Assembly: GCA_017632935.1 (NCBI GenBank)
Contig: JAGBQJ010000030.1
Coordinates: forward strand, 1-64,000
Length of the DNA: 64,000 bases
Direction of reading: 5' to 3'
Source of the DNA: Bacteroidales bacterium
GTDB taxonomy: Bacteria > Bacteroidota > Bacteroidia > Bacteroidales > F082
Shown: positions 16,901 to 27,800 of the stretch, in pieces
Layout: each line of letters opens with the position of its first letter
Position numbering within the stretch: the first letter of the stretch is position 1
Notes under the pieces: model-generated
Seen by the model: the letters and a program-made list of their open reading frames with translations, nothing else
Databases searched by the model: none
Told to the model about the DNA's origin: nothing
Position numbers and translations under genes: made by a program

Positions 16901-18756
16901 GCACAGTACTCGGTGGCCTCTACGGCGGCTGCAACACAAGTGGCAATGTCAGCGGCGACATCGCAGTGAACATCACAGGCGGCACCGTTGGCTCTTCAAC
17001 CAACCTTGCCAGCCACACTACTGCCGATGTTTTTGGTGGCGGCTTCGGTGCTTTAACTTCCACCTCCGGCGATGTAGAGGTCAATATCAACGGTGCTTCA
17101 GTGAACATCTACGGCGATGTGTATGGTGGCTCGGCCTTGGGCAATGTGAATGACGCGGCTGCTGATAAAACTACTGTCAATATCCTCAACGGCACCCTCC
17201 ATTCGGTGACAGACAACTCTACAGGCTTTACCGTCTATCACGGCGGTAACGTCTATGGCGGCGGCTTGGGACGGAAAGCTGTGGGTCAAGAAGGCAATGA
17301 AGGCTATGTTCCCGCCATCGCAGCTGCAGTCAACGGTGCGGTCATCGTCAATATCGGTACTGGCACACCAAGTTCAACGGAAACCGGCATAAATTTCACG
17401 GGTAACGCCACCATCGAGGGCAACGTGTATGGCTGCAACAACACCAACGGCTCGCCGCAAGATAATGTCACTGTGAATGTCTATAGGACAGCGCATACTG
17501 AGGGTGTCAATGAAGTCGGTGACCCAGGCTATGCCATCGCCAACGTGTTCGGCGGCGGCAACGAGGCCGACTATGCTCCCGAAAATGGAGCTACTAACAC
17601 AACAAAGAAGGCCATAGTCAATATCTTTGGCTGCCTCAACACCATCGAGCGCACCTTCGGCGGCGGCAATGCAGCAGCTACTCCAACCGTGGAAACCAAC
17701 ATCCAAGGCGGCCATATCAACCAGGCTTTTGGCGGCGGCAATGGTGAAAGAGGTGTCTCTTATGGCGCAAATGTCAATGGCGATGTTTATCTGAACATCC
17801 ACGGCGGCCATATCGGGCAGTCCTTTGGCGGCAGTAACCAAAACGGTACTATTTCAGGACAGATTCACATTGTAGCGGATGACAACGGCCCTTGCGGTAG
17901 CATGGTTGTCGATGAATTTTTCTGCGGCGGCAACTTTGTCGACATCACCGGCAACGTGGAAACTACCATCACTTGTAGCCAAGGCATGGAAGTTCGTGAC
18001 CTCTATGGCGGCTGCAATATGGCCAACATCTCAGGCTATGTCGTCCTCAACGTTTATGGCGGTATTTATACCAACGTTTATGGCGGTTCGAAAGGCGACT
18101 TGCCTGGTTTGGGTACTGGGCATATTTACAAAGAAGCCAACATTGGTGGTAATGTGACTCTGAATTTGTATGGCGGCACCATCGAAACCGTATATGGCGG
18201 CAGCAACATCAACGGCGATATCGAAGGCGTTATCACCGTCAATGTGCTTGATGTGGAAGGCGATTGCCCGCTCAACATCACCAATATCTATGGCGGCAGC
18301 AACCTGACGTCTTATGCACCCTCATCGCCCACAATTACCAGTCCCATCGTCAATGTGGTGCATATCAAGAACGGCATCACCGGCAACGTATATGGCGGAT
18401 CGAAGGGTAAGGAAGGTGCCACAGGAGAAAACGTGACTAAAGTTAAGGCCAACCCGTTGGTGAACATCGGCTATGACGCAACAGCCATGAATACATACAT
18501 CCCCTCATCCTATCTGAGCACATACTCCACAACTTTGCTTGCTCTTCCGCGTTCCAGTGTCGAGGGCAGCGTCTTTGGCGGCGGCGATGCGGCTGAGGTG
18601 CTCGGCAATACCAAGGTGTTCCTCCGCAACCGCGCCAAGGTATTTGGCAACGTCTACGGCGGCGGCAACATGGGAGAGGTAAAAGATAATCCTGATACTG
18701 ATGAGGTTGAAGGCAACACGAAAGTGATCGTGAATGGCATCACGACTCAACCATAA
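13993..18756 (+). CDS. Giant exported protein 2: Gly-rich beta-solenoid-like repeat protein
   Basis: The 1587-residue product has a signal peptide (MNRVLTKYIILVVALLMGGAAVAQ) that may begin at the ATG at 14017 instead of 13993. Everything after it is repeat: about 39 strict [YF]GG[GSCN] motifs by hand count plus a few variants (YGCN, FAGG, FCGG), on average one per 34 residues. Between them run V-x-V-x-[GN]-G-G-T-[VI] strand-like stretches. The regular Gly/Asn turns and alternating hydrophobic residues suggest a right-handed beta-solenoid. Two copies of the first super-repeat make up over half of the protein. There is no anchor, transmembrane segment or sorting domain at the C-terminus, which simply ends after a repeat (KVIVNGITTQP). 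The function is unknown. Confidence 0.88.
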   Translation: MMKNETRYMNRVLTKYIILVVALLMGGAAVAQSSSGVHVGGRVFGGGNEANVKGSSSVTVKQTGTNSSPLPPTINDDVYGGGALAHVNVTTTVDPETENTTYSHTSGATTTVDITYGTINGNVYGGGLGDDTHAAAVYGEVTVNIGERIGPLDEHGFAPSESVFGNATLNGSVFGCNNAKGTPKDNVTVNIYKTAHTSGDDGNTVAGTGFAIAEVFGGGNKAHYEPAEANKKATVRVWTCDNTIQYVYGGGNAANVGTAGINSATDVIIDGGRIEWVFGGGNGHSATGNHDDPTAPNYNPGANIYGDASSTFHGGKVSYFFGGSNEYGTISGDKTISIPNDGPCTDNYIAELYGGNNLAPTVGNITLTMPCQSTPCKIDYLFGGSRNADVGTAEAPANIVLTVAGGLYDYVFGGNNQGGTIYGDVTLNLFGGTINEAAFGGNNAGGDINGKITVNMLQQGQCPLVVHNIYGGGNEAAYTPTFTLPEGTTAYYYPEVNLIHGTVSKKTDGTGGNVFGGGLGSTATVTANPVVNVGYNTSMAALVSSLLPSGTSLTDNIVSIEGDVYGGGELAGVVGGTTIIVNKVPASESSTATTTTTISGDVYGGGALADTDGSEVTLNGGTVHDIYGGGFGRLADSDHGITAVAAEVDGDVQVTVNGGTVNGAVYGCNNANGAPTGSVKVDIYGTDEPAQGQTYALGSVFGGGNMAAYGGTPDVTIHNCDNKIGEVYGGGNKASVVNTNVIVYGGNTIGKVFAGGNGEGVAASHVMVSGNAIAHIHGGTIGQVFGGNNASGTISGNASALYINKQPEQENGTACTMKIGEVYGGGNLAAGNASAITVGCTGTLVSLGANQHYGTDQEGIGTVYGGANAANVGNNITLNINSGIVENVFGGNNASGSISGTITVNIEKNESNTAICPDDWYVGNVYGGGNHAAYSGTPDVNIIAGTVSGNVYGGGNMAGVGGGDVTMSGGTVLGGLYGGCNTSGNVSGDIAVNITGGTVGSSTNLASHTTADVFGGGFGALTSTSGDVEVNINGASVNIYGDVYGGSALGNVNDAAADKTTVNILNGTLHSVTDNSTGFTVYHGGNVYGGGLGRKAVGQEGNEGYVPAIAAAVNGAVIVNIGTGTPSSTETGINFTGNATIEGNVYGCNNTNGSPQDNVTVNVYRTAHTEGVNEVGDPGYAIANVFGGGNEADYAPENGATNTTKKAIVNIFGCLNTIERTFGGGNAAATPTVETNIQGGHINQAFGGGNGERGVSYGANVNGDVYLNIHGGHIGQSFGGSNQNGTISGQIHIVADDNGPCGSMVVDEFFCGGNFVDITGNVETTITCSQGMEVRDLYGGCNMANISGYVVLNVYGGIYTNVYGGSKGDLPGLGTGHIYKEANIGGNVTLNLYGGTIETVYGGSNINGDIEGVITVNVLDVEGDCPLNITNIYGGSNLTSYAPSSPTITSPIVNVVHIKNGITGNVYGGSKGKEGATGENVTKVKANPLVNIGYDATAMNTYIPSSYLSTYSTTLLALPRSSVEGSVFGGGDAAEVLGNTKVFLRNRAKVFGNVYGGGNMGEVKDNPDTDEVEGNTKVIVNGITTQP
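14503..15741 (+). repeat. Super-repeat type 1, copy A (413 residues)
   Basis: It opens GSVFGCNNAKGTPKDNVTV and continues through a fixed series: FAIAEVFGGGNKAHY, CDNTIQYVYGGGNAANVGT, CPLVVHNIYGGGNEA, ANPVVNVGYNTSM, and GDVYGGGELAGV. The same series in the same order recurs in four other places. Confidence 0.85.
17419..18738 (+). repeat. Super-repeat type 1, copy B (440 residues)
   Basis: The series is GNVYGCNNTNGSPQDNVTV, YAIANVFGGGNEADY, CLNTIERTFGGGNAA, TNVYGGSKGD, CPLNITNIYGGSNLTSY, ANPLVNIGYDATAM and GSVFGGGDAAEV. It forms the C-terminal end of giant protein 2. Confidence 0.88.
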
Positions 18757-18827
18757 ATAGAATTGGTAGAAGACAATAGAAAATGGCTATGAAAAACCTA
18801 CTGATTTTAAAGAACGATTAACCGAAA

Positions 18828-21800
18828 ATGAATAGAACACACACACATATGAAGAAAGTAGTACGAAAGTTGGCAGTTTGCTGCTTGATGCTCTTTGCTT
18901 TTGCCGGAAGTGCTGCGGCACAGAACGACCCATTGGTTGTCATCAAGTACAATAACCACTATCTGGCTCATGATGTAAATAATGCCTTAACTGACGTCCA
19001 AGCTTTCGACCCGGCAACTTGTTTATGGTATTCAGGCAATACCGTCAATGTTTATGGTCTTCACCATAACTATTATTTCATAGATGGGAATGGCAACTAT
19101 TGCTTCCTTTCTGCTCCGTTGCAGGGCAATGGTACATTGTCGCTTTCTGCAACAATGCCATCCATCCAATTGCTGAGAAACCCCGACCAGATTTACTACT
19201 TCTATGACTGGGACTCGGATGCATACGGAGCCGGTGTGGCACGCGGCCACCAATATACGGGTGTTGACGAAAATGGGTGTACTCATAGTTGGCATTGGTA
19301 TGATGAGGATGATCATAGTGCAGGTGGTGAGTGCTGGGAGGTCTATTGGGTGGAATACGATGGTAACCAATGGAAACTTACTCAAGACTCCCATTACAGT
19401 AGAAATCCTGAAGAAGATGGCGGACATGGTGGTGTTCCTAATGCGGCTTTATACCGTAGCGTGAGTGCCACTGAGCATGCCATGGAAATCCACAGTGAAA
19501 CAGGAGGAGCGGGTGACTTGACGGTTACTGGGGAGATGGAGTATGGGGATAATCAAGGCCTTTCTGTCTCGGTCAGCTCGTATTCCTATGAATATACACC
19601 AACCTATACCACATACGTTTTCGAAGGCGGTACGCACAACTACTATAACAACGGCGACCAAGGCACCAACACGCCAGGCCAGCAATCCAGCAGCGGTAAC
19701 ACCGTTCAGTCGTATGAGTGGACCATCTCGGGCGATGGAGAGTATTACCTTTCCTTTGATGAAACAGAGCATTACACAACCTCCGAGGCTATAAGTCCGA
19801 GGCTTTATTACAACCGTCCGAACAACAGCGGACACTCCACGGCTACATTGACGCTTGTTTTGACATACGAAAATAGTAATGGTGAGACGTCCACCCAGGT
19901 GCGTACTGCCTCCATCTTGGTGAAGGCGGTGTGCGGTAACCCGGAGCAGTCTGCCGATCCTGTGGTCACCTACGAGGGCGTCACCGTGTCATGGTATCCT
20001 ACCGCTTCCCATTATAAGGTGTATTTGACTACCGACTATACATGGACGGAATTTACGGAATATGATGAAGTGGGCGATGTCACCTCATATACTTTCACCG
20101 GGTTGGAGAACAATACTCATTATTATTACAAGATTGTGGCCAATTGTAATGGTTCATACGATTTTGAGAATGCCTATTCGCTTGATTTTACCACCAAAGG
20201 TGAAGCAGGTCTGCTGGTCTACGGCGCCGTCTTTGGCGGCGGCCGCATGGCTAATGTGAGTGGCAAGACCGAGGTGGCCATCATCAACTGCGACAGCATC
20301 CACGCCGTGTATGGCGGCAACGACATTGCCGGTGTCGTGCAAGGCGCCGATGGCGCCACCATTACGATAGGTGTTGCAGCTAATGACCCTAACCACTTTG
20401 ACGACTATGGTACCACCGACGCAGACATAAGGATTTGTGATGTCTATGGCGGTGGCAACGGCTATTATGCCTACAACGGCACCTCGTTTGAGGCAGCTTC
20501 CTATAATACGGTATACCACGTCGAACCCAATGCCAGTATCTTGGAAATGACGCAATTGCATCAACTAGGCGATGCGGTTTGGACCAATACAACTAGTTCG
20601 ACAGCGGATCTCGTTTGCCCCACCATCACAAAGGCAAAAATCACGGTGACCAACGACTATGTCAAGATCGATTCCCTTTTCGGTGGTGCCAAAAACGCCA
20701 TTCTGAATGACGGGACCAAGGACGTGGACATCACCATTGATGGTGGTACCATCTTCACCGTCTTTGGCGGCAACAACTTCGGCGGCTCATTGGGTTACAA
20801 ATCCAACGAGTATATCCGTGTCACTCACACTACCACCGCAACAACAGGCGATGACTACCATGACGGCACATTGGGCCGCGACTTCGGCATCGGCTATCTC
20901 TTCGGCGGCGGCAACAAGGTGTACGGGCAACATGCCCACATCACGATAGCGGGCGGTCAGATGGACACCGTCTTCGGCGGCGGCAACCACGAAGACCTGC
21001 GTTCCACAGAGGTGACGGTCAACTGTCTTCTTGGCACATACAGCAGCGAAACCGGCGCGTTTGGCAGCGTTTACTCCGATGCCATCAGCAGCTATTCGAG
21101 TGGAAATTTGGCTGCCAGCAACATCGATGGCGATTATAAATGGGACCGTTCTGGCATCTACAATATACGCACCCTCTTTGGCGGCAACAACAAGGCGGCC
21201 ATGGAAGGCGTGCCGACCCTTACCTTGACTTCGGGAGGCATAGGTACCGTTTACGGTGGCGGTAACGAGGGCGACATGTTGGCTCAGGAAGAGACCACGC
21301 TTGCCATTCCGAACAGTTACGGCAATGCTCCCGACAACGCTACTATCAAATACGGTACCCATGTGCAGTTGAACAGCTCCGATATTCTGATTGACTACCT
21401 CTATGGCGGTTGCCAGAAGAGCAATGTGGACTACAGTACATGGTTGGAACTCCTTAATGGCCATGCCGGCATCGTCTATGGTGGCTGCAACATCAGTGGC
21501 GATGTGGGTAGCACGCGCGTTAACCCTGATGTCGCACCCAATCCTCCTTCGGTACTGTATCAGGAAGTGCAAGGCGGCACTTATGTCTGGGCTTCGGGAG
21601 GCACCGTCTATAAAAACCTCTTCGCAGGCAGCAACGGTTTCTACCACTGCAACGATGGTATCCATTACATCGAGGGTATTGACTATTGTTCTCCTGAGAA
21701 CTATGTTGGATTGGCCATCCCCACCCACAACGAGACTCATGTCATTGTTACTGGAAACGCTTTAATCAAGGGTAACGTCTATGCCGGCGGCAACATGTCG

Positions 21801-24800
21801 CCCGTAGGTTTTACGGATGCTACGGTGGGCGATAGGACATTCCCTCAATTCGTAGGCTTGGCCTCATTGCGCATGAATGGAGGTGTGGTGCATGGCAATG
21901 TGTTTGGTGGTGGCAACATGGCCTCTATCTTGGGTAGCAACGAAGTGATGGTGTCGGGTGGTTCCATCGGCATGTCGGGCACATTTGACGGAGCCCTCTA
22001 TGGTGGCAACGACCGTTCGGGACAGGTAGGCCAGATTTCCAACCGTGTCTTCCCATCAGGTTCTGACGTCGCCTCCGATGGCCATACTTCGCTGACAGAT
22101 GTAAGCACCTATGTCAGTCTCACGGGCACACCTGATATCAACACTGTATATGGTGGCGGTAATGGCTTCTATGACTATGCGAATGGTGACGAGGTCATCC
22201 CTGCAGGTCACTACTGCTCTTATGATTCAAACAATGAGTTCAATGACAAACCCATTCAAACCAACACTTTCGTTGACATCAATATCAATGGTTTCCCCGC
22301 AGAAGGTGGCGGACATATTAATACGGTGTATGGCGGCGGCGATGGCGTGACTGTGTACGGCAGCATCCAAGTCTTACTCAACGTAAAGGGTGAAAGTGGT
22401 GCATTGCCGTTAGCTTACGATCATGTGGGCACCATCTTTGGCGGCAACAACAGGGATAATGTGGTGGAACATGACAATGCACCCTTGGTGCCTGATATTA
22501 TCCTGCTGCAAGGGCAGGTAGGCACCGTGTATGGCGGTTGCAACATGGGCGCCATGACCACAGGCAAGAACTTTACCATTGGTGGCAACACCTATGAAAA
22601 TGTGGGTAGTATGGTGCGCTTGCGCAGTACCTACACCACTGAGGATGGTCACACGGCAACGCCCACTGCCGTGGTGAGCAATGCTGTTTACGGCGGATGT
22701 CGCATGAACGACGTGACCTACAACAGCCTCGTCATCGTGGAAGGCGGCACACATCCTGCCAACATGTTCGGCGGCAGCGACATCAGCGGCACCATCAATG
22801 GTACCTCGCAGGTGGTCGTCACGGGCGGCACTACGGGCAACATCTATGGTGGCGGCAATGGTGACTACATCTATACCAACAATAATGTTTATACTACAAA
22901 TAATGATCTGATTGCTTCAGGCACGGCTGCCAATCCTATCACGGCTCCCATCTGCGCCAATTCTCAGGTCGACATCCTAGGTGGACAGATTGGAACCACT
23001 GGAGATGGCAACGGAAGAGATGTCTTCGGCGGCGGCTACGGTCATGAAACCAGTATCACAGGTAATGTTGTGGTCAATGTGACCGAGACGGGCTCCAATG
23101 CAACTCATGTCTTTGGCAACGTCTACGGTGGCTCTGCCCTCGGCAGCGTCAACACCTATAATAATAATAACACCACCACGGTTAACATCCTCGGTGGCAC
23201 CTTGCATGGCGACATCTTCGGTGGCGGACTGGGACAGAAGACTGGATACAACGGAGATGCTAACATTTTGGCCACCGTCAACGGTAAAGTGTATGTCAAC
23301 ATCGGCGCTACTGACGGTGCAGCCAACCCCACTTATACCGGCGATGCCATCCTTCAGGGCAACGTTTATGGCTGCAACAACTACAATGGCTCGCCGAAGG
23401 ATGAGGTGTATGTGAATGTCTATGCCACGCACCACGGCAACACCGTTGAAACCAATCACTATCCGACTACTGCTCCTACTGAAGGATGGAATGTCACGAC
23501 ACTTGCCGCGAATGCAGAAATCCAGAAATATGCCATTAATGCCGTCTTTGGCGGCGGCAACTTGGCGGCCTATCAACCTGAGGCCGATAAGAAATCCACT
23601 GTGCATGTGTACGGTTGCTTGAATACCGTTAAGAATGTTTTTGGCGGTGGCAATGCCGCTGACGTGGGTACGGGTAATGCCTCAACCCTTGAAGTGACAC
23701 GGCGTACCGACACTTATGTGATTATTGAAGGCGGACGCTTCAATCGTGTGATTGGCGGCGGCAACGGTGAGGACTTGAACAAGCCTGCAGCCAACATCTT
23801 CGGTACTGCCAACACCACGGTCTATGCCGGTCTGATTGATGAAGTATACGGAGGCGCCAATATACAAGGCTCCGTCGATGCCATCAACTTGGTGATGTCC
23901 AATGCGGGCAACTCTTCATTGAGTAATTGTACCGATGAAGTGTATGGCAAGGTATTCGGCTGCGCCAATGCCGCTGACCACAACCGTAGCGTCACCACCA
24001 CCGTTTTGTGCGGAGTGGGAGAGATTGGCGAACTCTACGGAGGCTCCAACTTGGCTAATATAGGCACTGTAGACCAATATAATGCGGATGTCACGCTGAA
24101 TCTCTACGGTGGCGAGCATACACAAGTGTTCGCTGGCTCGAAGGGCGACTTGGAAACCTTGCCCGGTAATGGACATACCAACAAGGCATCCAATATCTAT
24201 GGCAACGTTACCCTCAACCTATACGGCGGTAAGGTCATCGATGCCTACGGCGGCTGCAACTACAACGGTAACATCGCTGGTAAGATTACCGTCAACGTGA
24301 TTGACGTTGTGAATCAAAACTGTACATACGGAAAACTTGATGTCACCAATGTTTATGGTGCCAGCAACTTGGCGGAATACAATCCCACATTTACACCCAC
24401 ATCGGGTACTGAACGTATCTCTCCCGTGGTCAACGTGATACATATTGATCAAACCGATGGTATCAAGGGCAATGTCTATGGCGGTGGCAACGCGGCTAAG
24501 GTAACCAATGCCAGCCCGCAGGTCAATATCGGTGACTACACCGGCATGATTATTCCTACTCCTATTGGCTACACTGAATATCCGATAGCGGCGGCCAATC
24601 GTCGTGGCTATGTCAAAGGCAATGTCTTCGGTGGTGGCAACAGGGAAGGCGTGACAGGCAATCCAGTCATCAACATGAGAGCCAAAGGCACGGTGGTCTC
24701 TGGCATCTACGGCGGCTGCAACGATGTAGGTACTGTCACGGGCAACATCAATGTCAACATCTATGGTGGCACTTTGGGCACCAGCACCTCGTCAAGGATG

Positions 24801-27800
24801 ACGGAAGGTATCTTCGGCGGCGGTAAGGGCCATGCCACAGCCACTGATGGTTACATCACGGTGACAGTAGATAAGGAGACCAGTGGAGCTACGGCGCCCA
24901 CCATCTACGCCGACATCTACGGCGGCTCTGCTTTAGGTGAGGTGGGTGCTGCCAACACGACCGCAAAGATCGACTTCAAGGACGGCACACTCTATGGCAC
25001 GCTCTATGGCGGCGGCATGGGTGAGGGCACAACGGCTGCTACAGCTGCCACGGTCACAGGCAATACCGAAGTGGCCATCTCCGGCGGTACTGTGAAGACA
25101 GACGTGTCCACGGTGAAGACGGGCGTATACGGCGGCTGTAATGTCAACGGCATCGTGTTGGGCAAGACTAAGGTCAACCTCACGGGCGGCACTGTCGGTG
25201 CGGCAGCTGAGGGCACAGAGGGCGAGCCAGGCTATGTGGCCGAGGTGCGCGCCAATGTCTACGGCGGTGGTTTAGGAGAGATCACCAAGGTGAAAGGCGA
25301 TGTCGAAGTTACCGTCGACGGCGCTTCGGTGAATGTCTACGGCGACGTCTACGGCGGCTCGGCCAAGGGTAAGGTCAACTGCAACGAGAACGGAGACGGA
25401 GCCAATGAAGGCTCCAAGACCGAGGTCACCCTGACCAACGGCACCATCCACGGCGACCTCTACGGTGGCGGCCATGGCCCTGACGGTGAGAATGCCCATG
25501 TGTATGGCCCTGTCACCGTTGCAGTGAATGGCAGCGGTGCTGAGGTCGAAAATGTGTTTGGCTGCAACAACCAGAGCGGCGCTCCGCAGAACACCGTCAC
25601 GGTGAACATCAGTGACGGTACTATCAACAGTGTGTTTGGCGGTGGTAATGTAGCGGCCTACACTTACACGACGGGCACTTACCCGAGAATCAACATCACT
25701 GGCGGTGAAGTCACTCACAAAGTGGTGGGCGGCGGCAGTGCGGCCAACGTGACCGGCAATCCGTATGTCAACATCAGTGGCGGCATCTTGTGTACCAGCA
25801 CCACTGGCTCAGGCGTCTATGGCGGCTGCTATTCAACAGGCATTGTTGACGGTAATATCCTTATTGACATTACCGGCAGCACCACTTCGCAGACCCAAAT
25901 CGGTACCCAGGTCGCGATTAATGAAAACAAGCCTGTCAGCGTACACGGCGGCGGCTACGGAGACGGAACAAGCACTACTGGCAACGTCACTGTCAATTTC
26001 GGCTTTGATGACGGCAGCGCAAACGCTGAATGTGACTACCCGATGCTCTATGGCGACCTCTACGGCGGCTCGGCCCTCGGCACTGTCAATGATGGTGTGG
26101 GAGACGACAGAACCACGGTTAACGTTTGCAATGGCTCATTCGTATATAATAGAGTGAGTAATAATGTTCAATATGGCGGCAACATCTATGGCGGCGGCTT
26201 GGGTTTGGCAGGAACTTCCAATGTGGACAAGGGTCAAGTCAACGGTGAGGTACATGTCAACATCGGCAATGAAGTCGATGGAAACCCAAGAGGCAAGGCC
26301 AACCTTAAGGGATGTAATGTCTTCGGCTGTAACAACACGAACGGGTCACCAAAAAAGAACGTGTATGTGGATGTGTATCAAACGAAACACACTAACATTG
26401 ACTTGGTTGATTTTGAAGGTGACCAGCCACAAAACTATGCCATCCGAAACGTGTACGGCGGCGGCAACCAGGCACACTATAATCCAAACAATGCCGGTGG
26501 CATCAAGAAAGTCCATAATACGATTCATTATTGCGATAATACCATAGAAAACGTTTATGGCGGCGGCAATGCCGCTGATACCTATGGCACGGAGGTTGTT
26601 GTGGAAGGTGGTCGTTTCAAATACATTTTTGGCGGTGGTAACGGCCAAAGCGTTGCGGCCAACATTGGCGATGGAGGCGTTACTATCACCATTTATAGCG
26701 GTCACGTCGGATGGTACTTTAGCGGCTGCAACCTGCATGGTACGATTGGTGGAGGTGATCCTGTCGAACACTACGGCTGTGAGGGTGATGACTGCCCTTG
26801 TAATAATGCGCCGCTCGAGGTTGAGAGGTATTACTTCGGCGCCAATGAAGCCTTGACCGTTTCTGGTTTGAACCACACCATCAACTGCGGTGACCAAATG
26901 GATTTCAAATATGTTTATGCAGGCAGCCGTTTGGCAGTCGTCTATGGCGACATCACACTCACGGTAAGAGGTGGAAATATCGAGAACCTGTTCGGCGGAA
27001 ATGAAGGCTCTGACGAGGTAAAGGCAGATGTCAGAAAGTATCCCGAAGATTGGCGAACTAATCCTGGTGACTATGATTCAGAGTTGATAGCTTATTTGAA
27101 TGAGGTTTGGAATAATGGTACAGACCTCGCAGGTACGGGCGGCAACGTCACCCTCATACTGGAAGGTGGTACACTCGGCAATGTGTATGGCGGTAATGAT
27201 TTCCGTGGCAACATTGAGGGTGACATCACCATCATTGTCGATTCCACTCAAACGAGTTGTCGTCTTGACATCGACTATATTTACGGCGGCAACAGATTGG
27301 CGGCTTATGTACCCGACAGCGTCACCGTTAACGGACAGAATCAAGCTTATCTGACGAACCGCATTTCGCCAAAAGTGTACCTCAAAAACGGTCATGTCAA
27401 CTACGATGTGTTTGGCGGCAGTGCAGGTGGCGATACTGATCACCATTATGGCAACGGCTTTATTATGACGAATCCTTTGGTGGTTATTGGAGACAGTGAC
27501 AACAGCCATCCGGAGCATAAAGCTCGGGTGGGTCGAGACGTTTTCGGCGGCGGTAGCGCGGCTGATATGGAAGGCAACACTAAAGTCGTATTGCAAGGCA
27601 AGGCCACCGTGGGCAACAACGTGTTCGGTGGTGCCAAGAGTGGTAATGTTGAAGGCAATACCGATGTCGATATTGCTCCAGCAACCCCGGAACCCACTCC
27701 AGCAACCCCGATACCCACCTATTCCTTCAGATATACTCAAGCAGAACACGGTACCATCACGGTAACCAACAATGGTAATCCAGTGACCAGCGGAACGGCA

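Noticed and set aside
18757-18827. Ten-residue open frame (MKNLLILKND) before giant gene 3
   Set aside because: It is too short to support as a gene. It may be a relic start or a leader peptide, but nothing else backs it.
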